The notes under the pieces are model-generated. The model had not been told where the DNA came from. It worked only from the letters and a program-made list of their open reading frames with translations, and searched no databases. From the NCBI RefSeq assembly GCF_040712315.1, contig NC_134021.1:25505501-25569500 (forward strand): a DNA stretch of 64,000 bases, in the 5' to 3' direction. Made by a program: the position numbers and the translations under genes. Numbering within the stretch: position 1 is the first letter of the stretch; every line of letters starts with the position of its first letter. This DNA is from Castanea sativa. Taxonomy: Eukaryota; Streptophyta; Magnoliopsida; Fagales; Fagaceae. This document shows positions 1 to 9,212 of this stretch, one piece after another.

Positions 1-815
1 ACAAGAGAGATAAGGACTCAAAAATATCTAAGGGAAAACTGCTACTACCGCATTAATGAGGAAGTGACCTCTGAACAGTATTATGGCAGCCTTACAGCCA
101 CCCCAGAAGACTTTTAGAGGGGGCTGATAGGACAACCATCAACTGTAACTGTTATCCAAGCACTAAAGCCTAACTCTTTGACCCACTCTCTGCAAATTTA
201 TTGTACTGGGTTCACTGGGCCAAGATCCCTTACATTTTGGGCTTGGTCTGAAAATTGTGTCCCTACAGATTTCATACAGCCTAATCTAACTTCACGTATT
301 GATTTTTTGTAGGTTGCTTGTTGGGGTAGGTTTTATAATGTTTTTGAATTTTTTTTTTTTTAAGAATGTTTTAAAATTTAGGTTGAGTTTGGTTTAACTT
401 TATAAGAGATTAAAACCCAAATAACTCAACCCAACCCTCATGATTGAAAATATTTCATGTGTATGTATTTTAAATTTATTACATTGCTTTATTTTAATAT
501 CTTGGATTTTAAATCTTCAAGGATATTAATGAGTAATCGGATTAAGAGTTTGATGAATGTATTTATCAAAATAACCTAATTTTTTTATTGACATGGAAAT
601 AATAGGCTCAATTGTGTAAATTATAATAATTTGTTGAATGATGGACATAAATTGTTAAATAGAAAATTTTTTTTTTCATTAGGCCTAACAAAACGGACCC
701 TCTTAAAACCCCATTTTGACCCTTATTGTTGTTGGAATGCTTAAATTAGTTTATTGGATTGCACACCAATTTAATAATTTTATTTGCCTTCCCTAACTTC
801 TTCTTTTTATTGTAT
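1..815. other. AT-rich intergenic DNA, no gene seen
   Basis: No open reading frame with recognisable content was found on either strand. The stretch is AT-rich with short T runs near 350 and 668. It may contain old, unrecognisable transposon debris. Confidence 0.6.
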
Positions 816-984
816 ATGGTTGGTTCCAGTTATCTCAACTAGTAAAGTCTTTGATGATTGAATAATAAATCTAGGATTCAATCCTCATCTACGCTAAAAA
901 CTGATCGGTGTCTTGATATGATGAATAAAGAGTTATTAATAGAAGCGGACACTATAGGTTGAAACTATTTCAAAAAAAATAAAC
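816..984 (+). mobile_element. tRNA-derived SINE-like relic
   Basis: The segment has the layout of plant tRNA-derived SINEs. A tRNA-like head reads 'atctcaactagtaaagt' (A-box-like). A B-box-like 'ggattcaatcc' lies at about 873-883. A short body follows, ending in an A-rich 'aaaaaaaataaac' tail near 970-990. Such elements are copied by LINE machinery through RNA polymerase III transcripts. Target duplications were not resolved, so the exact ends are approximate. Confidence 0.55.
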
Positions 985-999
985 AAACAAACACAATAA

Positions 1000-1946
1000 A
1001 CTTAATGGTGTTTGGTGCATTAAAGATGAAGATGAAATAGTGTTAGTAAAAGAAGAGCATATTAAAGAATGATTTAAAAGCTATATTGGTAAACTTTTAA
1101 TGGAAATGATACAAAATATTGGAGCAATTTGGGTAACTCAGTGGATGATGAAAACAATATATTTGCTCAACGAATTAGAATGATTTTGGTGAAAGATGCA
1201 ATAAAAATGATGAATATGGAAAAAAATTCGTGGGACCAAACGATCCCCATTTGAAGTTTAGAAGTGCTTAGGTGATGTGGGTGTATGTTGGTTGGTTGGC
1301 AAACCTTTTCAATAAGACCTTTTCAATGAGATCTTAAGTGTTAACAAAATGCCTAATGAGTGGAGGAGAAATACTTTAATACCTATTTACAAGAACAAGG
1401 GGATTTTCAAATTATTTATGGAATCAAACCTATGAGTCACACACTCACACCATCAAACAATGGAAAAGAGTGATCAAACATAGGTTAAGACATGAAACAA
1501 TAGTATCAGATAATCAATTTGGTTTTATGCTAGGACGATCTATAATGGAAGCTATTTTCTTACCTAGACATCTAATGAAAAAATATAGAGAGGCCTATAA
1601 AGATTTTCATATGATTTTTATTGATATTGTGAAAGCATGTAATTGGGTCCCTAAAGAGGCTATATGGTCAGTATTGGAGAAGAATTGAGTTCCTTTAAAG
1701 TATATTAAGTTGATTAAAAATATGTCTAACGACGTTGTAGTTAGTATGGGAACAAGTGGTGGAATCACAAAGTGAGTTTCCTATCACAATAGGTTTGCAT
1801 CAAAGGTCGGCAATAAACCCGTACATTTTTGCACTAATGATGGATAAGTTCACTAAATTGATTCAAAAGGAAGTACATTCACTTGGTGTATACTATTTTG
1901 CATACGATATAGTTTTAGTGGAAAGAACTAAAAGTGTAGTTAATGT
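1000..1946 (+). pseudogene. LINE reverse transcriptase relic, left part
   Basis: Decayed coding sequence of a non-LTR retrotransposon. Scattered frames read like the plant LINE RT: 'NQFGFMLGRS' near 1512, a fingers/palm block 'HMIFIDIVKAC' near 1606, and a YADD-like box 'FAYDIVLV' near 1899 in which the catalytic dipeptide is altered. Several stops and frame changes separate the blocks (ORFs 1470-1688 and 1756-2019). The frame is cut at 1946 by gypsy element A and resumes at 22172, which proves this LINE copy is older than A. It cannot be active. Confidence 0.8.
1942..1946. repeat. Target-site duplication AATGT of element A (left)
   Basis: AATGT at 1942-1946 is repeated at 22172-22176, directly outside both ends of gypsy element A. 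Five bases is the usual duplication length for Ty3/gypsy integration. Confidence 0.9.
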
Positions 1947-2637
1947 TGATGATGTGAAGAAAATCAGTAGGCTGGATGCTTCGGACTTGAATGATCTACT
2001 TGCTCTCTCGATGACCTGAAAAAGAAAGAAAAGCGATCAAAGGTGACCGGGGTCGCCGGCCAAGAACCCTCCGATGGCAAAGTTAGTTTTTTCTCTATAT
2101 TTTTGGAGTTCCAACTCTTTTAGAGAAGTAAAAAAAAAAACGTACCTTTGTTTTGTCTGAATGAATGTATATATAGTGTCCTATAAACAGTTATCAAACT
2201 TGTAACCTCCCCTGGATTTGAGAAGGTGTGAGGGTTCAAAGATAACTTCCACAACTGTTTGGGAGTTACAGACTTCTCACCTAAATGTTATTGGAAGTTA
2301 TGCGTGTAATAAGGAGTTGTACTACACGCTTAGGAATTTTTCCAAGTGTCTGGGGTTCGTCCAGGGGTCCTCGTCTTGAGGACTTCCTGCCGAACGTATC
2401 TCGCATTTTAAGGGAGGTCCTTCCTTTATGGACGACCCTTTCTATGGACGAGGTTCATGATGACCCTGGACGACATGGCGGGGTTTTTGTGAAATTTAAC
2501 CACGCGAAACCTCATCCAAACATCTTTCTACATGGACGAGCTTCTTGGACGAGATTCTTACAGCCTTCGATTGCTTGGTCTTGCCCTGGACGACCTCCAT
2601 GGACGATTATTGGAGTTGTATTTTTTATACCACATCA
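1947..2637 (-). repeat. Element A 3' LTR
   Basis: Matches 21478-22171 along its full length with scattered substitutions. On the plus strand it starts TGATGATGTGAAG and ends ATACCACATCA. The same family occurs as a solo LTR at 24268 and as the LTR of element D at 48011. It contains several GGACGA/TCGTCC motifs. Confidence 0.92.
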
Positions 2638-2650
2638 GTTGCCCCCTTAT
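2638..2650 (-). other. Polypurine tract of element A
   Basis: Directly inside the 3' LTR the minus strand reads AAGGGGGCAAC, the position and composition expected for the plus-strand DNA primer of an LTR retrotransposon. Element D has a similar tract at 48606. Confidence 0.75.
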
Positions 2651-2726
2651 CCATAGGTTGTCCAGGGAGTACATTAATTGGTGTCATCTTTTGGATGCGT
2701 GTCATTATGTAAGTTGTTGTGGGTGC

Positions 2727-2845
2727 CACGTGTCATGATTTAATTGGTGACTGGTCATGTCAACTCGTTTTTCGAGGGACGTGCCATTTGTCACATTTTG
2801 ATTGGTTGTGTCGCTTCTGGTACTAGGGTTCATTGCCTATAAATA
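2727..2845 (+). promoter_or_regulatory. Putative promoter of antisense gene A (G-box plus TATA)
   Basis: A G-box CACGTG lies at 2727-2732 within 'GCCACGTGTC', followed by ATTGG (inverted CCAAT) motifs and a canonical TATAAATA at 2838-2845. The antisense gene's ATG follows 167 bp after the TATA box. Element D shows the same set (G-box 48776, TATA 48830) and element B a diverged version (G-box 8947, TATAAG 9028). Promoter activity is inferred from motif order and conservation only. Confidence 0.6.
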
Positions 2846-3004
2846 GTAGAATTCCTCCACTACCCTCCTCATTTTTGAGATTTTCTTCTTTGACCTCCCT
2901 CGTCCTAGCGCCTCGTCTAGAAGTTTCTTGCGTCCATGGTCTCTTTGTCTAGATCCAGGTATTTTCTCCATCCTCGTCCTCAGGTTTTTGGCTTTCTTTA
3001 AAAG

Positions 3005-5238
3005 ATGTCTGAGGTGACCCTTTCTTCGTCTAGCAATAGTGTTGCCAAAGCCATAAACGAGTATCATGACCTTAGTAGTTTTAGTGGGTCTAGTGATAGT
3101 AGTAGTGATTGTAATAGCAGTAGCGAAGGAAACATTACGGACGAGTATAGGTCAGGCGTCCCTAGAGCCTATAGAGGTACTTCAGGAAGCCTTAGGACGA
3201 GGGCTGAGTCCGAGTCTAGGGCTGGTACTAGTGCCCCCTCGTCTTCTGCTCAGGACGAGGAAGAGGTAATGTATAGTTGTGCTATTGAGGTTGCTTCTAA
3301 GACAGACGAGAGAAAGTTAGACATTCTTAAGACTTGGTATCAAATTCCTGAGGACTTGAATCCCAGGGTACCTGTGCGTGGTGAGTGGTGTTGTCAACCC
3401 CGTTTTGGTGTTGGTATTTATGAGGCTTACCTCTTGGGGGGTTTGAGGTTGCCCCTTAATGCCTTCGCTAGGGAACTGCTTTCTAGGTTAGGTTTAGGCA
3501 TATGTTAGTTTAACCCTAATTCATGAAGGCTGATTGTCGCTATGTAAGTTTTGTGGAAGGAAGTGTTTGAGGGGGATCGTCCTCTTACCGTGGACAAGTT
3601 TCTCTTCTGCTACAAGCCCTCCGAGATTAACCAATCCCTTGGCTTTTATCAGTTCACAGCTAGAGGGAGAGATTATAGGCTAATTAAGTCCTTAGTCACC
3701 TCAGATAGGAAATGGAAGATGGACTTTTTCTTCGTCTCTGGCTTTTGGGCTGGAAGCCCTATTGAGGTTGACAGGGACCCATTTCCTCCCTACACAGGAG
3801 AGTTAGGGAACCTTCGTCTTGAAGGTATGTCTATGGCTGAACCTTTATTGTTTGTTATTTTTTATCGTAGTTATCTAATCACTTTCCTCTTTTTCATAGG
3901 TTCTAGATGGCCTCACTTGAATAGGTTTTTCCTTGAACGTGTTCAGAAAGCTCGTCTTCATCCTGAACGGGACTTTCATTCTTTAGTCACTTATCAGCGT
4001 CTTGCTACTTGGGGACTTGGTCCTGAGCCTTCCCCTCAAGCCACTGCCCATAAGCGTACAGTCCGGAGACGTAAGTTTTTACTTTTAAGTAATCCTTTGT
4101 CATTTCTAGAAGTGATTCTAACAAATTTCTCTGCAGGAATGGCTACCATGAAGGAGAATAAAGGGAAGGAGGTTATGGACGAGGATGTGGGGCCTGAGGT
4201 TCTGCCTCAACCTCTTCCTGCCCTTGGTGGGTCTCCTCATCTTGTCCCAGAGGAGTCTCAACCTCATCCCTCCACTGGAGACAAAAGGAAAAGCTTGTCT
4301 CTTGGGGTGGACTTGGAGAACCTTCCGAGCAGACGTAAGGAAAAAAGGGCTAAGCATAGGTCGTCTAAAGCTAAGAATGCTCGAACCAAAGACAATCAAA
4401 CAGACCCCGTCCTTGTCCCCCAGGATCACTCCGTCCAGATAGTAGATGTTGATTCTAAGCCCAAGGATCCCTCATCTGCGAAAATCACGTCCAAGGTCAC
4501 TGCTCCTGCCTCGTCCCAACCTTCTCAACAAGTGCCTCAAAACCTTCTAGCCAATGAGAACTTGGCTTGGGAAAGATTTGAGAAGGCCGTGACGGACGAG
4601 GATGTGCTGGCATGCTATGACATATCTTTAAAGGATTTTGAGCACTCCGCAGTTCATGACCTCTTTAAGGTATGCACTCTTTGTATATGTATCCCTCGTC
4701 TTTCCAGTAATGCTTGTACATATTGTGATAATATTTTAATGTGCGCAGGCAGGCGACAGAATTAGACAAGACGAGGAACTTATTGGAGAGGACGGTCCAA
4801 AAAGTGAAGGACGAGTCTAAAAGGTGGGCTGAAGTAGCTGCCAAGGCTAAGGAGGATGCGAAGAAGCTAAAAAGCAATGTCGATGAGTTGAGGACAGACA
4901 TCAAAGATAAGGACGCTCGTCTTAAATTCCTTCAGAAGAGGAATGACAAGCTAAGCGCCCTTCTTGAAAAGGTCAGGGGAGACACGGTTGCAGAGTTTAA
5001 GTCGTCCAAAGAATTCACCAATCAATTGGACACCAACTATGCAGCTGGGTTCGAAGATTTCAGGATAAAAGCCATGGAGAAATTCCCTAAAATTGACTTC
5101 AGCCTCATCAAACTTAACCTAGGTAGGGCTACTTCAAGTTCCCTTCTCCAGACGAGCTCAGAGGATGTCAATATTAAGGACGATGCCTCTACGAAGCCAC
5201 CTCAAGACGACCCTAATGCCGACGCCCCTCCTGCTTAA
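3005..5238 (+). pseudogene. Antisense gene A: gypsy-associated plant protein with coiled coil
   Basis: Runs opposite to gag-pol between integrase and 3' LTR. Exon 1 starts at 3005 with a Ser/Asp/Glu-rich segment, then a conserved block with motifs 'GEWCCQP', 'YEAYLLGGL' and 'LPLNAFARELL', resembling the plant 'putative gypsy type transposon' domain (Pfam Transposase_28, from memory). Three GT-AG introns fit: 3825-3899, 4071-4136 and 4670-4748. Exon 3 is Lys/Pro/Ser-rich with nuclear-signal-like basic runs; the last exon is a coiled coil ending 'DAPPA' at 5238. Three stops lie within about 50 bp (3506, and near 3527 and 3545), where element D keeps Gln, Trp and Gln, so this copy is dead. The function of the family is unknown. 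Confidence 0.7.
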
Positions 5239-6225
5239 AGACGAGATTGTTAACTTAGTGTTTATTTGTTTTTCTTTTTGATTTGGTCCGTTGTTTTTAG
5301 GACCTTTATTAAGATGTATTTGGAAACAATTGTCTCGTCCATCATACTTTGGATGAGTGTATTAACAATTGCCTTTGAAGGCTTGCTTCATAAGGGTTTT
5401 TGGACGACGGACGTCTCCCCTTTTTATGCTTTAATGAATGTCTATTTTCTTAATGAATGTCTATTTTCATCCACTACTTTTATTGCATGGACGAGTTTAT
5501 CCTTTATCACTACTGTTATTGAGATTTGCATACTTCTAAGTATTAAAGGGTCGTCCATATGCTTTTCTTATGGACGACATTAGAGGTTCGTCCACAAGTT
5601 TTTCCTGTAGACGAGCCGTTTGTGTGTGGACGATTCAAGATAGCAATGATGGTCTTGTCAGACCTTAACCTCGTCTATAGGCTTGACTTGGCATTTGCCT
5701 TTTGTCAAGACGCTTTTAGTGTTTAACTTGTCCTGGAGCATCTAAGCATACTGGTCTGATGCTCGTCCATGGACTAGTACCACACTGTATGGCCTTTTAT
5801 GCCTTGGCTTATTTTTACTTTATCCTCGTCTTGAGGAAAGTTTATAAACGTTACATCTCTGCGTCCAGTGATTTTCATTCGTCTTAGGGTTTTGCCCCCC
5901 TTGTGGGTACTATTATGGAAATTAGATTTATGCATTAAATACATTAGAAATCCAAACCATATTATTATATGAATATTGTCCACAAATATGGCACATGCTT
6001 GTAAGCTAGCACCTTATCAAAATACTTAGGAAAATACATAACCTCGTCTTTCACAAGCTGGTCTGTAGACAGTGCAAAAGTTTAAGAACTAGTGCACTTT
6101 TTATTCTTAATACACACCATAGTAGTAATAAAAACACAACAGTAAATATAAGTGAACACATAGATCATAGCTGTAACTTCGTCCATATCTGTAACCTCGT
6201 CATTGCTTTCCCTCGTCCCCACTCA
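5239..6225. other. Element A spacer between antisense gene and integrase
   Basis: No coding potential seen. The spacer is conserved with 51180-52200 of element D. It holds a short hairpin (GGTCC/GGACC near 5286-5306), many GGACGA/TCGTCC motifs, a near-perfect direct repeat of 'cttaatgaatgtctatttt' around 5431-5470, and a strong hairpin at 5550-5578. It would be the 3' UTR of both convergent transcription units. Confidence 0.6.
5550..5578. other. Perfect hairpin GTCGTCCATA / TATGGACGAC
   Basis: Ten-base arms at 5550-5559 and 5569-5578 are perfect reverse complements around a 9-nt loop. The equivalent place in element D (51501-51541) keeps 9-bp arms, and the solo LTR has a related hairpin at 24733-24764 with 11-bp arms. 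Recurrence at matching places suggests an RNA or DNA signal, perhaps for 3'-end formation of the convergent transcripts (inference). Confidence 0.65.
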
Positions 6226-7278
6226 TTACTGATAGTACCTTCTCAAGTGCTCCACGTTTCATGGATGCTCTAACTTCCGTCCGTCCAGAGCTTGTAGGTA
6301 GTAAGACCCCTGCCTTTTGCAGTTGATTACCCTGTAAGGTCCTTCCCAATTAGGTCCTAATTTTCCATGAGCTGGGTTCCTGGTTGCCAAAGACACCCTT
6401 TTAAAAACGAGGTTTCCGACATTGAAACGTCTGGGTTTTACCATGGCATCATACTGCCTAGTCATAAGATTCTTGTATCTTGCTGTCCTTTGCTCTGCAT
6501 CCATCCTTACCTCATCAATGAGATCGAGGTCAAGACGAAGCTGTTCCTCATTTTCTTTCTCCTGATACTTCATCACTCGAAGGTTAGCCATATGAACTTC
6601 TATCGGTACGACGGTTTCACTTCCATAGGCTAGTTTGAAGGGGGTTTCTCCTGTCAGGGTTCTCACAGTCGTCTTGTAGGCCCAAAGAACACCTGGTAAT
6701 TTGTCTGGCCACATCCCTTTTGCCCCCTCGAGCTGAGTCTTGATGATTTTCAGCAGGGATTGGTTCGCTACTTCAGCTTGTCCATTCGCCTGTGGATGGA
6801 AGGGTGAGGAATAGTGATTCTTGATTCCAAAATGTTCGCAAAAGTCCCTGAAGGGTGCGTTGTCAAACTGACGTCCGTTATCTGATACTAGTACCCTGGG
6901 TACTCCGAACCTACATAAAATATTCTTCCAAACGAAATTCTTGACGTTTTGCTGAGTGATTTTTGCAAGAGGTTCAGCCTCCACCCATTTGGTAAAGTAA
7001 TCAATTCCTACTACCAAAAACTTCATTTGTCTAGTTCCCATGGGGAAAGGACCTAGGATATCCAGTCCTCCCCACTGTGCAAAGGGCCATGGGGCCATCA
7101 TTGGGGTCTAATACTCTGATGGCTGTCTAGGGACGTTGCTATAGCGCTGACACTGGTCACACATCTTGACATAGGCCTTAGCATCTGAATGATTCCCACA
7201 TGCTCTTTCATGAACTTCCCTCAAAACATAGTTTGACTCGTCCGGATCCAAGCATCTTAGGTAAGGTTGGGAAAAACC
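6226..7278 (-). pseudogene. Element A integrase
   Basis: DDE integrase of a gypsy Pol polyprotein, which would join the cDNA to host DNA. Core blocks are visible: 'FTKWVEAEPL', 'VSDNGRQFDN' (second catalytic Asp) and 'HPQANGQAEVANQSLL' (with the catalytic Glu), then a C-terminal 'VLKAV'-like region ending 'LEHP' at 6259. A stop replaces Trp after 'LEHP'; the ancestral end is at 6226. Compared with element D, about 66 bp of the N-terminal zinc-binding region is missing near 7175, and more stops lie around 7105 and 7276. No chromodomain is seen. Confidence 0.85.
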
Positions 7279-8043
7279 TCACTTGTACAACACTTCATTT
7301 ATGAGGACATATTTGGCTGCCCTGACCCTCAATTTCCTAACTTCATCCTTGTCTTCTAGAAGCCTTCCATCTTTAAGATAGATTACTATTGGACTCATCC
7401 AATTTTCTCCCCCTCCTATCTGCTGTATGTCCGAAAAGTCTATGCTTGGCATATATTGGACGTTGTCGTACTCGTCCGTAACTCCTCCTGCCGAAGCTGC
7501 TTTCGCCAAGGCATCTGCTTCCATATTTTCCTCCCTAGGGAGTTGAACAAAACTTACTACTGAAAACTTTCATGCAAGTCGTTTCACTTTGCTGAGGTAT
7601 TTCTTCATCCGATCTTCCTTGGTATCACACATTCCATTTACTTGGTTGATGACTAGTTGAGAATCTCCTTTGACTATTATCGACTTCGCCCCTAAGGACT
7701 TAGCCAATTCCAGTCCTTTGAGTAGAGCTTCGTACTCAGCCTCGTTGTTGGTGGTTTGGTACTGTAGACGGGCCGCGTACTCCAGCTTATCACCCTTTGG
7801 GGACTTGAGTATGACTCTAATCCCCCTGTATATAGTGTGGACGATCTGTCTACATTGATAACCCATCTTTCAACTCCCTCGTCTTTGTCCAACTCGTCCT
7901 GGCTGGGGGTGAACTCTGCAATGAAATCTGCTAATGCCTGTGCTTTTATCGTGCTCCTTGGAAGGTATCTGACGTCAAACTCGCTAAGTTCCACAGCCCA
8001 CTGTATTAATCGTCTAGCGGCTTCCAACTTGTTCATTGCCTTC
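7279..8043 (-). pseudogene. Element A RNase H region, cut by element B
   Basis: Fragments of the RNase H domain and the linker to integrase. Visible blocks are 'LIQWAVELSEFDVRYLPR', 'TNNEAEYEALLKGLELA' (carries the catalytic Glu) and 'VKGDSQLVINQV' (catalytic Asp). The first conserved Asp block near 7853 is altered and the frame changes twice around 7700-7870. The 5' side is interrupted at 8043 by element B; the gene resumes at 18366. Confidence 0.85.
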
Positions 8044-8715
8044 TGTGCATCCCAAAATAGGGCTGCTGGGCCTCGAAGGGATTTGGGCTCACAATCTATT
8101 TGTATAGTGGGCTTCTAGATTTCCTACCACGGGTGGTGTTATGCTCGGCAGGCCCGTATAATGGACCCTATTCCCTTGTTTCTCACTATCTCTCCCCTCT
8201 CTTCCTCGGGAAAATTGATATCGCTCCCTCTATAGTCTTTTCTCTTTGATATTGCCAACCACCTTGACTGATTCTTCTTTGTCTATTTATAGCCAAACTT
8301 AGTGGAGCGGTCATGATTATTCTCCTGATGGGTGAAGGGAGGGGTCCAATACAATTACCCCTAAGTGGGGGTTTAGTTGGGAGTGGGAGAAAATGAGTGG
8401 CATTGGAACTGGCTCCACCACTGGGTTTGATACTCGGCAGGGGCGTTCCCTAAGTAATGGAAGGGAGGTACAACACCGTTTCATCTAAGTGGATGTTTGG
8501 TGGCGGGAAGGAGAAAATGATAGTGGCGTTGGGACCGACCCCGTAGGTAAGTCTGTGCTCGGCCGGGCATGTCATAGGCTGCTTTGAGCACTCTTAGATT
8601 GAACCTTTTGGATGGCACGTGCGTTACTACGTGTGGTCGAAGCGAGGCTTCTGTAAGAGTTAGTCCTTTCGAGCCTTAGGGCGATTGGGCTTGATAGGGG
8701 GTAAGGCCCGTACAA
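8044..8715 (-). repeat. Element B 3' LTR
   Basis: Matches 17698-18365 end to end, with a few substitutions and a 4-bp length difference near 8210. Read on the minus strand it has a TATAAATA promoter box at 8284-8291. Confidence 0.93.
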
Positions 8716-8728
8716 TAGCCCCCCTTGA
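8716..8728 (-). other. Polypurine tract of element B
   Basis: The minus strand reads AAGGGGGGCTAT immediately next to the 3' LTR, as expected for a plus-strand primer site. Confidence 0.75.
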
Positions 8729-8897
8729 TTCATGCTCTACTTCAGGTGATGAATCAAGGATCCCGGGCAAGTCGTAGTGATGGGTTCCCGCGGACGTATA
8801 TTCTCGGCACCCGGCTAGGGAAATCGTCTCAGCGGATTTCTCGAGAATGGCGTTGTATCAGATCGTCACATCAGTAATTAATATTTGGTAGTTAGCG

Positions 8898-9033
8898 AAT
8901 CGCCCAACGGTTTGCGAACCGCCCGACGGTTCGTGAACCGTGCCCACACGTGTGGGGGTTTACCCAAGAAAATGATTTGGGAGGGTTATTTTCCCCGCCT
9001 CTGGCCTCATTAAACGTTTCAAGGGCCTATAAG
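8898..9033 (+). promoter_or_regulatory. Putative promoter of antisense gene B
   Basis: A palindrome CACACGTGTG at 8945-8954 holds a G-box at 8947-8952. Just upstream are short direct and inverted repeats, including CGAACCG (8915-8921) facing CGGTTCG (8927-8933). A TATAAG box lies at 9028-9033, 185 bp before the ATG at 9213. The layout parallels elements A and D. A possible 5' UTR intron runs from 'cacaa|gtaagt' near 9150 to 'tttatag' at 9210. Confidence 0.55.
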
Positions 9034-9212
9034 AAGCCCATCCTAGACTCCTTCTCCATTTTTCGTGTTTCCATTACTCCCATCCCCTTCTTTGCCGAGC
9101 ATTCTTCTTCTGCGCCAAAAAACCTCCTCAGTTCTCCACTCTCTAGAGCCCACAAGTAAGTTCTTTCTACCTCACTTAACTTTTCAATTTTCTTCCATAT
9201 CACTTTATAGTA

